Shown here piece after piece: positions 9,094-17,713 of a stretch of 64,000 nt of DNA. Every line of letters begins with the position of its first letter. Within the stretch, counting starts at the first letter, position 1. This DNA comes from Embleya sp045207655 (GTDB lineage Bacteria; Actinomycetota; Actinomycetes; Streptomycetales; Streptomycetaceae). The DNA lies in the NCBI RefSeq assembly GCF_045207655.1, contig NZ_CP108784.1, positions 5,270,001 through 5,334,000 on the forward strand. Reading direction: 5' to 3'. The position numbers were made by a program, and so were the translations under genes. The notes under the pieces were generated by a model. That model searched no databases, was not told the origin of the DNA, and was given only the letters and a program-made list of their open reading frames with translations.

Positions 9094-10253
9094 GCGAGAG
9101 CACGAGCGACGAGCGACTGCGCCGCTGGCGCCTGGTGCTGGGCGGCGACGCGGACGGCACCGGCTACGGCCTGACCGGCGAGGACACCCGGATCGACCGG
9201 GCCCTGGCCGCGCTCTACCGCCCGGGAAACCCGGCCCCGCGCGGCAGCAGGCGCGGCACCGGCCCACGCGCCGCCGGCCTGGGCGCCTCCGCGCCGTCGG
9301 TGGCCCGCTGGCTCGGCGACATCCGCGCACACTTCCCGGCGGGCGTCGTACAGATCCTGCAGCGGGACGCGATCGAGCGGCTCGACCTGACCCGGCTGCT
9401 CCTGGAACCGGAGATGCTGGCCGCCGTCGAACCGGACGTGCACCTGGTCGGCACGCTGCTCGCGCTCAACAAGCTGATGCCCGAGGCCACCAAGGAGGCC
9501 GCCCGCGCGGTGGTCCGCACCGTCGTCGAGGACCTGGAGCGTCGGGTCGCGCAGCGCACCACGAGTCTGGTCCAGGGCGCGCTGGACCGGGCGACCCGGA
9601 TCAACCGGCCGCGGCACCACGACATCGACTGGAACGCCACGATCAAGGCCAACCTCAAGCACTACCAGGCCGAACACCGCACGATCGTGCCGGAGCGACT
9701 GGTCGGCTACGGCCGGCAGCGGCACGGCGTGCGCAAGGACGTGATCCTGTGCGTCGACCAGTCCGGCTCGATGGCGGCGTCGGTGGTCTACGCGTCGGTG
9801 TTCGGCGCTGTGCTGGGCTCGATGCGCTCGTTGGAGACCTCGCTGGTCGTCTTCGACACGAACGTGGTCGACCTCACCGGGCAACTGGACGACCCGGTGG
9901 ACGTGCTGTTCGGCACCCAACTCGGCGGCGGCACCGACATCAACCGCGCGCTGGCCTACTGCCAGTCCCTGATCACCCGACCCGCGGAGACGGTCGTCGT
10001 GCTGATCAGCGACCTGTACGAGGGCGGTGTCCGCGACGGGATGTTGCGTCGCGCGGCGGCCATGCAGGCGGCCGGCACCTCGTTCGTCACCCTGCTCGCC
10101 CTCTCCGACGAGGGCGCCCCGGCCTACGACCACACCAACGCGGCAGCCCTGGCCGCGCTCGGCAGCCCCGCCTTCGCGTGCACCCCCGACCTGTTCCCGG
10201 AGGTGATGGCGGCGGCGATCCAGGGCCTGCCACTCCCGATCCCGGAGCCGTAG
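9090..10253 (+). CDS. VWA domain protein (CoxE-like)
   Basis: 387 residues with a C-terminal von Willebrand factor A domain. The MIDAS residues are complete: DQSGSMAA (about 222-229), the Thr in GGGTDI (about 279) and the Asp in ISDLYEGG (about 306). The N-terminal half is helical and lacks known motifs. VWA proteins of this CoxE-like type bind a divalent metal and act as substrate adaptors for MoxR ATPases. The ATGA overlap with DUF5682 places it last in the MoxR-DUF5682-VWA operon. No membrane segment is seen, so a cytoplasmic complex is expected. Confidence 0.85.
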   Translation: MSESTSDERLRRWRLVLGGDADGTGYGLTGEDTRIDRALAALYRPGNPAPRGSRRGTGPRAAGLGASAPSVARWLGDIRAHFPAGVVQILQRDAIERLDLTRLLLEPEMLAAVEPDVHLVGTLLALNKLMPEATKEAARAVVRTVVEDLERRVAQRTTSLVQGALDRATRINRPRHHDIDWNATIKANLKHYQAEHRTIVPERLVGYGRQRHGVRKDVILCVDQSGSMAASVVYASVFGAVLGSMRSLETSLVVFDTNVVDLTGQLDDPVDVLFGTQLGGGTDINRALAYCQSLITRPAETVVVLISDLYEGGVRDGMLRRAAAMQAAGTSFVTLLALSDEGAPAYDHTNAAALAALGSPAFACTPDLFPEVMAAAIQGLPLPIPEP

Positions 10254-10334
10254 CGTCCGGGCCGACGTGTCACGCCGGTTCCCCGGGTGAGGGCAGGACC
10301 ATCCAGAGCCCGTCCGTGCCGGAGCCCTGGAACG

Positions 10335-10955
10335 TCAGGTCAAGGCAGCGGTGTCCAGGGCGGGGAGGTCGTCGGGGAGTTGCAGCTTTTCGCCGAGCGC
10401 CACCGGGTCGGCGGATCGATAGTAGGATTCCTCGCCCCGATCCACCGGGTCCGAGTGGCAGACGGCCAACCTCTTCTGTCGGTCGATGAGGACGTAGATG
10501 GGGATACCGGCACGGGCGTACGTGCGGTACTTCCCCTCTCGGTCCACCTTCCCGTTGCTGGGAGACGTGATCTCACCGGCGAGGTGGACCATGCTCGCCG
10601 GATACCAGCCGTCGTGACTGGTGCGGTAAGCCTCATCAGAGTCGTTCGGCAGACGGTACGGAATCACGAAATCCGGGATGAAGGCCCCGGTTACGTGCCT
10701 TTCCCCGGCCGGTTCCGAGCAGTATCCGTTGCCGATCAGAGCCAAGTCGACGCCTGCCATCCGCAACTGAACGATCAGTTCGACGGCCCAGCGATTGTGC
10801 TGGTCGTTTGCCGGCGGCGTCATGTGATAGTTCCCCTCGATGAACTCCACGCGCACGCCCTTCGGGGCCGCCAGCGTGGCGATGAACGCGGTGGGCCGCG
10901 TGGTGAAGACATCGAGCGGCGAGGCGATCTCCGGCTCGTGCGCGAGCGCCGTCAT
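10335..10955 (-). CDS. Uma2 family (DUF820) endonuclease-like protein
   Basis: 206 residues, second Uma2-type protein in the window. Recognisable elements are the N-terminal EFIEGNYHMTPP, the IPDFVIP strand, LAGEITSPSN (in place of the canonical EVxSP) and a YxLIDRxKR C-terminal block. It is only distantly similar to the copy at 4880-5458. The start at 10955 is preferred to ATG 10991 because AAGGAG (10961-10966 on the complement) stands 5 nt upstream. It converges on the VWA gene and closes the right side of the MoxR cluster. Its function is unknown; a nuclease fold is predicted. Confidence 0.75.
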   Translation of the reverse strand: MTALAHEPEIASPLDVFTTRPTAFIATLAAPKGVRVEFIEGNYHMTPPANDQHNRWAVELIVQLRMAGVDLALIGNGYCSEPAGERHVTGAFIPDFVIPYRLPNDSDEAYRTSHDGWYPASMVHLAGEITSPSNGKVDREGKYRTYARAGIPIYVLIDRQKRLAVCHSDPVDRGEESYYRSADPVALGEKLQLPDDLPALDTAALT

Positions 10956-11364
10956 CTCGACTCCTTCTTCGGGACTGGGTTGCGTGTCCATGCTGTCCGC
11001 TCCGTTCGTCCGTCTGTCGGGATTCCCTGTAAGTGTGATTGTCGGCCGCAGGGCTTCGGCGTGGGATGGGACACATTGCCGCGATCACGGTCCGTTTCGG
11101 CGTGTTCCCTGTGTCACGGTGGAACAGGCCTAAACGGGCGGATCTCGACACCCGGCAGGGTTGGTTTCGAGCTTTGCTCGCGGAGTGTGATCAAGACCCT
11201 GATTCGGGGCCCGCGCTCCTGCCCGATAACCTGCCAGGCGGATCAGCTACGCGTGCGGACGCCGTCCACCAGAGTCTGGGGGCGAGCCTGCCGGACCCTG
11301 CGCGACGACGGACGCGGCTGCGCATGTTCCGCATATCCGATCGCGATCACAAGGACGGACCCGC
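10956..11364. other. 409-nt divergent intergenic region upstream of sucC
   Basis: No credible gene. It separates the minus-strand Uma2 gene from sucC and must hold both promoters. AAGGACGG at 11351-11358 is the likely sucC ribosome binding site. I see no clear riboswitch fold or strong -35/-10 pair. Confidence 0.4.
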
Positions 11365-12540
11365 GTGGACCTGTTCGAGTACCAGGCGAGGGATCTCTTC
11401 GCTAAGCACGGTGTGCCGGTTCTGCCCGGTGAAGTCGTCTTCACGCCGGAGGAGGCACGGGCCGCCGCCGAGCGCATGGGCGGCAAGGCCGTCGTCAAGG
11501 CGCAGGTGAAGGTCGGTGGCCGCGGCAAGGCCGGTGGCGTCAAGCTGGCGTTCAGCACCGACGAGGTCGTCGAGAAGACCGAGCAGATCCTCGGCCTCGA
11601 CATCAAGGGCCACATCGTCAAGAAGGTCATGCTGGCCGGGCTGGCCAAGCCGGTGGACGAGTACTACGTCTCGTTCCTGCTCGACCGCACCAACCGCACC
11701 TTCCTGGCGATGGCGTCGGTCGAGGGTGGCGTCGAGATCGAAATCGTCGCCGAGGAGAACCCCGACGCGCTCGCGAAGATCCCGGTCGACGCGATCGAGG
11801 GCGTGACCGAGGCCAAGGCCCGCGAGATCGTCGAGGCGGCGAAGTTCCCGGCCGAGCTGCACGACCAGATCGTCGCGACCCTGAAGACGTTGTGGACCGT
11901 CTTCGTCGAAGAGGACGCCACGCTCGTCGAGGTCAACCCGCTGATCAAGTCCGAAGAGGGCAAGATCATCGCGCTGGACGGCAAGGTCTCGCTGGACGAG
12001 AACGCGGACTTCCGGCACCCCGACCACGAGGCGCTCGAGGACAAGGACGCGGCCGACCCGCTGGAGGCGGCGGCCAAGGCCAAGGGCCTCAACTACGTCA
12101 AGCTCGACGGCTCGGTCGGCATCATCGGCAACGGCGCGGGCCTGGTCATGTCCACGCTCGACGTGGTCGCGTACGCCGGGGAGAACCACGGCGGCGTGAA
12201 GCCGGCCAACTTCCTCGACATCGGCGGCGGCGCGTCCGCCGAGGTGATGGCGAACGGCCTGGAGATCATCCTGGGCGACGCCGACGTCAAGTCGGTGTTC
12301 GTCAACGTCTTCGGCGGCATCACCGCGTGCGACGCGGTCGCGAACGGCATCGTGCAGGCGCTCGAACTGCTCAAGCAGAAGGGCGAGGCGGTCACCAAGC
12401 CGCTCGTCGTGCGTCTGGACGGGAACAACGCGGAGCTGGGTCGGCAGATCCTGACCGACGCGAACCACCCGCTGGTCCAGCAGGTGGACACCATGGATGG
12501 CGCGGCCGAGCGGGCCGCCGAGCTCGCTGCCGCGAAGTAA
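11365..12540 (+). CDS. sucC: succinyl-CoA ligase (ADP-forming) subunit beta
   Basis: 391 residues, full length for SucC. The N-terminus MDLFEYQARDLFAKHGVPV, an ATP-grasp domain (VVKAQVKVGGRGKAGGVK; EVNPL near 190) and a C-terminal CoA-ligase-like domain with GIVQALEL are all as in the family. With SucD it converts succinyl-CoA to succinate while making a nucleoside triphosphate in the TCA cycle. The start is GTG 11365, 6 nt after AAGGACGG. sucD follows after 16 nt, and a strong terminator lies beyond sucD. Confidence 0.97.
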   Translation: MDLFEYQARDLFAKHGVPVLPGEVVFTPEEARAAAERMGGKAVVKAQVKVGGRGKAGGVKLAFSTDEVVEKTEQILGLDIKGHIVKKVMLAGLAKPVDEYYVSFLLDRTNRTFLAMASVEGGVEIEIVAEENPDALAKIPVDAIEGVTEAKAREIVEAAKFPAELHDQIVATLKTLWTVFVEEDATLVEVNPLIKSEEGKIIALDGKVSLDENADFRHPDHEALEDKDAADPLEAAAKAKGLNYVKLDGSVGIIGNGAGLVMSTLDVVAYAGENHGGVKPANFLDIGGGASAEVMANGLEIILGDADVKSVFVNVFGGITACDAVANGIVQALELLKQKGEAVTKPLVVRLDGNNAELGRQILTDANHPLVQQVDTMDGAAERAAELAAAK

Positions 12541-12556
12541 GGGAGACCGACCCAAC

Positions 12557-13441
12557 ATGGCTATCTTCCTGACCAAGGACAGCAAGGTCATCGTCCAGGG
12601 CATGACCGGCTCCGAGGGGATGAAGCACACCCACCGGATGCTCGCCTCCGGGACGAACATCGTCGGTGGCGTGAACCCGCGCAAGGCCGGCACCACGGTC
12701 GACGTGGACGGCACCGAGGTACCGGTATTCGGCACCGTGGCCGAGGCCATGGAGGCCACCGGCGCGGACGTCACGGTGGTCTTCGTGCCGCCGAAGTTCA
12801 CCAAGGACGCCGTGGTCGAGGCCATCGAGGCCGGGATCGGCCTCGCGGTGGTCATCACCGAGGGCGTGCCGGTGCACGACACCGCGCAGTTCTGGGCGCT
12901 CGCCGGCGCCAAGGGCAACAAGACCCGGATCATCGGCCCGAACTGTCCCGGCCTGATCACCCCGGGTCAGTCCAACGCGGGCATCATCCCGGCCAGCATC
13001 ACCAAGCCGGGCCGGATCGGTCTGGTGTCCAAGTCGGGCACCCTGACCTACCAGATGATGTACGAGCTGGCCGACATCGGCTTCTCGACCGCCGTCGGCA
13101 TCGGTGGCGACCCGATCATCGGCACCACGCACATCGACTGCCTCCAGGCGTTCCAGGACGACCCGGACACCGACGCGATCGTGATGATCGGCGAGATCGG
13201 CGGCGACGCCGAGGAGCGTGCCGCGGCCTACATCGCCGAGCACATCACCAAGCCGGTCGTCGGCTACGTCGCGGGCTTCACCGCCCCCGAGGGCAAGACC
13301 ATGGGCCACGCCGGCGCCATCGTCTCGGGCTCCTCGGGCACCGCGCAGGCCAAGCAGGACGCGCTCGAGGCCGTCGGCGTCAAGGTCGGCAAGACGCCGT
13401 CCGAGACGGCGCGCCTGATGCGCGAGATCATGGCGGGCTGA
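12557..13441 (+). CDS. sucD: succinyl-CoA ligase (ADP-forming) subunit alpha
   Basis: 294 residues, full length for SucD. There is a Rossmann CoA-binding domain (IVQGMTGSEGMKH, then GGVNPRKAG) and a ligase domain. The phosphohistidine lies in the conserved block ending KTMGHAGAIVSG. It forms the catalytic heterodimer or heterotetramer with SucC; the alpha subunit carries the phosphorylated His and binds CoA. ATG 12557 lies 16 nt past the sucC stop with GGGAG at 12541-12545. The two genes form an operon ended by the hairpin at 13463-13507. Confidence 0.97.
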   Translation: MAIFLTKDSKVIVQGMTGSEGMKHTHRMLASGTNIVGGVNPRKAGTTVDVDGTEVPVFGTVAEAMEATGADVTVVFVPPKFTKDAVVEAIEAGIGLAVVITEGVPVHDTAQFWALAGAKGNKTRIIGPNCPGLITPGQSNAGIIPASITKPGRIGLVSKSGTLTYQMMYELADIGFSTAVGIGGDPIIGTTHIDCLQAFQDDPDTDAIVMIGEIGGDAEERAAAYIAEHITKPVVGYVAGFTAPEGKTMGHAGAIVSGSSGTAQAKQDALEAVGVKVGKTPSETARLMREIMAG

Positions 13442-13462
13442 CCCACCGGTCGCCCGTAGCCG

Positions 13463-13507
13463 ACGACGCCCCGCGAACCGCTTTCCAGGCGGTTCGCGGG
13501 GCGTCGT
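13463..13507. terminator. sucCD terminator hairpin
   Basis: Perfect 19-bp inverted repeat (13463-13481 with 13489-13507) around a 7-nt loop TTTCCAG, 22 nt after the sucD stop. It also serves the convergent sigma-like gene on the minus strand. Confidence 0.9.
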
Positions 13508-13535
13508 GGTTTCCTCCCGCCCGGACGGGACCCGG

Positions 13536-14756
13536 TCAGCGCATCGGCGTGCGCCGCAGACCGTTGTCCACGCAGCTCGTGTCGAGCACGAACGCGCTCT
13601 CCGGGGCCAACATCGTGTCCGGCCCGGTCGGGGCCGCCGACGCGAGGGTGAACACCCCGGTCGGGGTCGGCCCGAATGTGCGTTGCCCGGTGGGCGCCAC
13701 CGGCCGGACCAGCGGCTTGATCGGCTGCGTCGGCGCGGCGGCCGGCTCCGGGACGGCGGGCTGCTCGGCCGGTCCCGCCGCGGGTGCCGGCGTCGATTCC
13801 GCGGGTGCCGGCTCCGGCTCCGGCTCCGGTTCCGGTTCCGCGGGCGCCGGCGCGGCCGGCGGAGCGGTCGCCTCCGGCGTCGGTGGTGCGGCGGCCGGTG
13901 CGGGCGGAGCGGCGGCCGGCGCCGGTGGGGTCTCCGCGTCGCCGGGTACCGGTGGCAGGCGCCGGGCCACCTCGGGACCGGTGATCGGCTGGACCCGGTA
14001 GCCGCCTCGCGAGTCCCGCGAGGTGGCCGGATCGAGCAGCCGGGGCAGCGACGTGATCACCAGCGCGAGGACCGCCGCCGCGACCACCGCGATCAGCACC
14101 GAGGTCCGGGCCCTGCTGCCCAGCCTGGCCGCGTGCGGCCCGCGCACGCGCGGTTCGTAGCGTGCCGCGAGGTCGCACGTGATCGTGCTCAGGAAGTCGT
14201 GCGCCTCCTGGCAGTTCGGTGACGGCCCGGTCAGCGCCGGAACCAGCTCGGCCAGGTCCTCGTGCGCGTGCACGAGCCGCATCAGGGTGGCCTCGGTGGT
14301 CGCCTCGGTCTCGACCGCGACCTGCTCCGGCGACATCCCGAACAGGTGGCGCAGCACGAACACCCGCCGACGGTGCCCGGGCACCCGCTGGAGCGCGCGC
14401 AGGAGCGCGATGTCCTGCTCGCGACGCGCGTCGTCGTCCGCGTGCGGGACGACCCGGCCGGTGTGGTCCGGATGCGGTACCAGACGCCACATCGCGCGCC
14501 GCAGCAGGAACCGGTGGCCGAGCGCGAGGTCGCCGGCGAGGGTGCGTACGTGGCCGGCGTCGGCCGGAGTGTTCGCGACGTCCGGCAGGTCGCGCCAGAC
14601 CCGCGCGAAGGCGCGCCGGGTCACGTGTGCGGCCCGGGTGGGGCTCGCGGTCAACAGGTACGCGTAGCGCGCGATGTCGGACGCGATCGCCGCGTGCAGG
14701 GCCTCGAAGCCCGGGGCACGCTCGCGGGAGGTGTTCCGCTCGTCGTCGATGCCCAT
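13536..14756 (-). CDS. sigma-70-like membrane protein with Pro/Ala/Glu-rich C-terminus
   Basis: 406 residues. The N-terminal 180 residues resemble an ECF-type sigma factor: a region-2-like stretch at about 20-60 (IARYAYLLTA... AFARVWRDLPD) and a region-4-like helix-turn-helix at about 125-175 (HRRRVFVLRHLFGMSPEQVA). One transmembrane helix follows at about 215-240. The C-terminal 160 residues are low-complexity Pro/Ala/Glu (EPEPEPEP), ending with a short Cys-containing tail. Fusion of sigma-like regions to a membrane anchor suggests a tethered regulator or a degenerate sigma protein with a structural role. Promoter recognition cannot be inferred. It is convergent with sucCD. Confidence 0.7.
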   Translation of the reverse strand: MGIDDERNTSRERAPGFEALHAAIASDIARYAYLLTASPTRAAHVTRRAFARVWRDLPDVANTPADAGHVRTLAGDLALGHRFLLRRAMWRLVPHPDHTGRVVPHADDDARREQDIALLRALQRVPGHRRRVFVLRHLFGMSPEQVAVETEATTEATLMRLVHAHEDLAELVPALTGPSPNCQEAHDFLSTITCDLAARYEPRVRGPHAARLGSRARTSVLIAVVAAAVLALVITSLPRLLDPATSRDSRGGYRVQPITGPEVARRLPPVPGDAETPPAPAAAPPAPAAAPPTPEATAPPAAPAPAEPEPEPEPEPAPAESTPAPAAGPAEQPAVPEPAAAPTQPIKPLVRPVAPTGQRTFGPTPTGVFTLASAAPTGPDTMLAPESAFVLDTSCVDNGLRRTPMR

Positions 14757-14886
14757 AGGGGCATGAGGTACCCGAGGGGCGATTGATAATGCATATCAAC
14801 TGACCTCAATCGAGCAAATGGGGTGTCTTGCCGCGCTCGGCGGCCATATGCGGCCCGGATCGGATCCGCGTTGGCAGCATGGGGCC

Positions 14887-16674
14887 GTGACCGAAATGCC
14901 GGAAAGCGAACGCGGCCCGTCGGCGCCCTGGACGGTGGCCCGATCCACCCCGTGGGCCGGCGTCGAGCGCCTTCCGGCCACCCCCGAGATGTCCCCACCC
15001 CAAGCTCTGGGGGAGTCGCCCGGCTCGCTGCCGGAGGCGGAACCCGGGTCGGTCGGCGATCCCCCCGAAACCGCCGAGACGCCGGGACCGTCCGGGCTGC
15101 CGGAGCAGGTGGACCTGGTGGATCCGGTGGCTCCGGGCGGTCCGGGCGGTCCGGAGGGCTCGGCGGACTTCTCCGAACCCGCGGAGCCCGCCGACGAGCA
15201 CTCGGAGTCCACCGAGGCCACCGAGGCCACCAAGCCCACCGAGGCCCTCCCCGCCCCGCCCCGCCCCGAGGCTCCGCCGATCGTCGCCCCGCCCAAGCCG
15301 GACCGTCCGCCCGCCGCGTTCCCGGTGTCGAGCCCCGTCGAGACCCCCGGCGGGCCCGAGTCGCCCGCCGATCGCCCGTGGGCCCCACCGGAGCCCGGCC
15401 GCTCGCCGGCGGCGGTCCTGGCCGCCCTGCCGGGCCTGCCCGCCCTGGTCGCCTTCGCCGGTCGCCGCCCCGACACCGCCCGGATCGCGCAGGCGCTGGC
15501 CCGAGGCGTGGTGTCGGCGCTGCTCGCGGTCGGGGCCGGACTCGGCGGCGTGGCGGTGCTCGTGCTGATCGTGGCCATGTGCGGCGCCACCTCGGGCGGC
15601 TTCGATCACCCGCAGGCGCTGCTGCGGGTGATCGGCGGCATCTGGCTCGCCGCGCACCACGTGGGCTTCGAGTTCGTCGAGATCAGCCATCGGGCGACCG
15701 GATCGGTCGAACCGATCGTGACCGTGGTACCTCTGCGGCTCGCCCCGCTCGGTCTGACCGTGCCGCTGATCTGGGTGTTGTGCCGGATCGGCCGGCGGCT
15801 CGCGGACGGCCTGGCCGGGACCGCGATCGTGCTCGCGTCCCAGGTGCTGGTGTACACCGGCCTGCTGTACGCGGTCGCCGTCGGCGTCGGTACGGCGAGC
15901 GTGCGGCCCGTGTTCGGCACGGTCGCGCCGGCCGCGCTCGGGGTCCTGGCGGCGGGGGTGCTCGGCGCGTTCGGGCCCGCGCTGGTCCGGGTGCCCGCCG
16001 TCCGTGCCGCCCTGGCCTCGGCCGCGGTGCTCGCGGCGGGCGGGGCGCTCCTGGTGCTCGCGTGCCTGTTCGCGCACGCGGGCCAAGTCCGGGTCGCGCT
16101 GGCGCTGACCACCCACGACCCGGTCGGCTTCGCGGCGCTGGCCGTACTGTGCGCCGCGCTGGTGCCCAACGCGATCGTGTGGGCGGTGTCCTACGCCGCC
16201 GGTACCGGGTTCGCGCTCGGCGCGGCCACCACCATCGCGCCCACCGGCGGCACCCTGGGCACGCTGCCCACCCTGCCGTTGCTCGCCGCGTTGCCCGGCC
16301 CGGCCACGGTGCCCTCCACCGCGTGGGCGCCCGCGGTGCTCCCGCTGCTCGGGGGCGTCGCGGCGGGCTTCTTCGCGGCCCGCGCCGAGCCGCCCCGGGC
16401 CTGGCTCGCGGTCACCTCGCACGCCGCGGGCGCGGGCCTGGGCGTCGGCCTGCTCGCCCTCGCCTCGGCCCGACTCGCCTCCGGCACCGCCGGCCTGGCC
16501 AACCTCGCCGACCTGGGCCCGAACGTGTGGCGCACCGCCGCCGCGCTGACCGTCGAGATCGCGCTGATCGCCGCCCCGACCGCGCTGGCCACGACCTGGT
16601 GGCGCGGCCGGGAAAGCCCGAAGGCCGCCCCCGCCGAAACGGAGACGGCCCTCGGAACCACCGGCCCTTCGTAG
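14887..16674 (+). CDS. DUF6350 / PerM-like integral membrane protein
   Basis: About 595 residues. An acidic, Pro-rich cytoplasmic N-terminus of about 185 residues (many Pro-Glu and Ala-Thr-Glu repeats) is followed by nine or more hydrophobic segments. The position between sucCD and purNH matches the mycobacterial perM locus (Rv0955), whose DUF6350 product takes part in cell division; that function transfers only as inference. GTG 14887 is taken as the start because it opens directly before the conserved acidic tail. ATG 14818 and 14848 in the same frame are possible. No Shine-Dalgarno sequence is obvious. Confidence 0.7.
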   Translation: MTEMPESERGPSAPWTVARSTPWAGVERLPATPEMSPPQALGESPGSLPEAEPGSVGDPPETAETPGPSGLPEQVDLVDPVAPGGPGGPEGSADFSEPAEPADEHSESTEATEATKPTEALPAPPRPEAPPIVAPPKPDRPPAAFPVSSPVETPGGPESPADRPWAPPEPGRSPAAVLAALPGLPALVAFAGRRPDTARIAQALARGVVSALLAVGAGLGGVAVLVLIVAMCGATSGGFDHPQALLRVIGGIWLAAHHVGFEFVEISHRATGSVEPIVTVVPLRLAPLGLTVPLIWVLCRIGRRLADGLAGTAIVLASQVLVYTGLLYAVAVGVGTASVRPVFGTVAPAALGVLAAGVLGAFGPALVRVPAVRAALASAAVLAAGGALLVLACLFAHAGQVRVALALTTHDPVGFAALAVLCAALVPNAIVWAVSYAAGTGFALGAATTIAPTGGTLGTLPTLPLLAALPGPATVPSTAWAPAVLPLLGGVAAGFFAARAEPPRAWLAVTSHAAGAGLGVGLLALASARLASGTAGLANLADLGPNVWRTAAALTVEIALIAAPTALATTWWRGRESPKAAPAETETALGTTGPS

Positions 16675-16726
16675 CCGAGCGCGGCACCGCAAGAAGAACG
16701 CGGCACCCAGCGGCACCCAGCGGTAC

Positions 16727-17389
16727 CTAGAACGTGCCGTCCACGACCCAGTGGTAGCGCTCGGGCAGCTTGTCCAGGCAGCGCTGCTCGCCGGTCTTGG
16801 TGAGCGCGCTGTCCATGCAGTCGTAGTAGTCCTTGTTGACCGCCTCGAACGTCCACACGCCCAGCACGTAGACCACCGCGATCGCGCCGGTGACCAGACC
16901 CGCGAGCGCGGCGCCGGAACGGGCGCCCGCCGGTCGGCGAACGCGCGGCCGATGCGCCGGACCGCCCGGGGCGTGCCCCGGATGCCGCGCGGTGCCGCCG
17001 GGACCCTCCTCGATTCGCGGTCCGGCCGTGGCCGGCGTCGTCCCGCGCACCGTGCGGATGCCGAGCACCAGCGCGACCACGCCCAGCACCACGCCGAGCA
17101 CCAGACCCAGGTCGGACGGCAGGAACAGCGCGAAGAACACCGCCCACACCCCCGACCACAGCGCCAGTCGGCCGTTGCGGACCCGGATGTCCTTCGGGTC
17201 GGGCTGCTCGCGCGGTTCGCGCGGAGCCCGCTGCGGCCGGTCCTCGCGACCGTGCCGATCGCCCCCGTTGCCGCCGTCCCCTCGCCCGTTGCCGGGCACG
17301 TTCCACGGGGCGGCCGGCGGGCGATCGGGCGTACCCTCCGGCGGCGGGGCGTAGGGATCCCGCTCGTCGGTCTCGTTGCCGGTACTCAT
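16727..17389 (-). CDS. membrane protein with disordered N-terminus
   Basis: 220 residues. The N-terminal 80 residues are Pro/Gly/Asp/Arg-rich and disordered (DPYAPPPEGTPDRPPAAPW). Then come two close transmembrane helices at about 90-130 (WAVFFALFLP; LVLGVVLGVVALVLG), a linker, a third helix near 175-195 and a short Cys-containing tail (YYDCMDSALTKTGEQRC) that may lie outside the cell. It resembles the small DUF4190-type membrane proteins of actinobacteria. The start is ATG 17389 with a close AGAGG. It is convergent with the PerM-like gene and divergent from purN. Function unknown. Confidence 0.65.
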   Translation of the reverse strand: MSTGNETDERDPYAPPPEGTPDRPPAAPWNVPGNGRGDGGNGGDRHGREDRPQRAPREPREQPDPKDIRVRNGRLALWSGVWAVFFALFLPSDLGLVLGVVLGVVALVLGIRTVRGTTPATAGPRIEEGPGGTARHPGHAPGGPAHRPRVRRPAGARSGAALAGLVTGAIAVVYVLGVWTFEAVNKDYYDCMDSALTKTGEQRCLDKLPERYHWVVDGTF

Positions 17390-17713
17390 CCTCTGCCTGC
17401 CCTCGTCGTGCCGGATCGCGGGATTCCCTTCCCAGGATCGTACGTGTGCGGGGTGCACCGTAGCCGGGCGGCGGCGCCCAAGTGGCCCCAAGGGCCCGTC
17501 GGGCGCGGATGCCGCCGGGTCCGCCGATGCCGTCCCACCCCGCCGGTTCGGTACTGCCTACCCCCTGACGCTATCGTTGCCGACGTACGGGCGTCGCTCC
17601 GTGTTCCCGCCTCCTGTCGGGGAACGCCCGCCGGCCCCGTACGAGATCCCGGCGAGAGCCCGAATCCGTGTGGTGCCTCTCCCGCCCTTCCTTCCGGAAA
17701 GAGCCTGAAAGCA
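17390..17713. other. 324-nt divergent region upstream of purN
   Basis: No gene. It holds the promoters of purN and of the minus-strand membrane gene. I see no convincing purine riboswitch (no conserved junction core and no terminator hairpin before purN). Confidence 0.4.

Noticed and set aside
17390..17713. Purine riboswitch or attenuator before purN
   Set aside because: No conserved aptamer core, no terminator hairpin, and no poly-T could be found.
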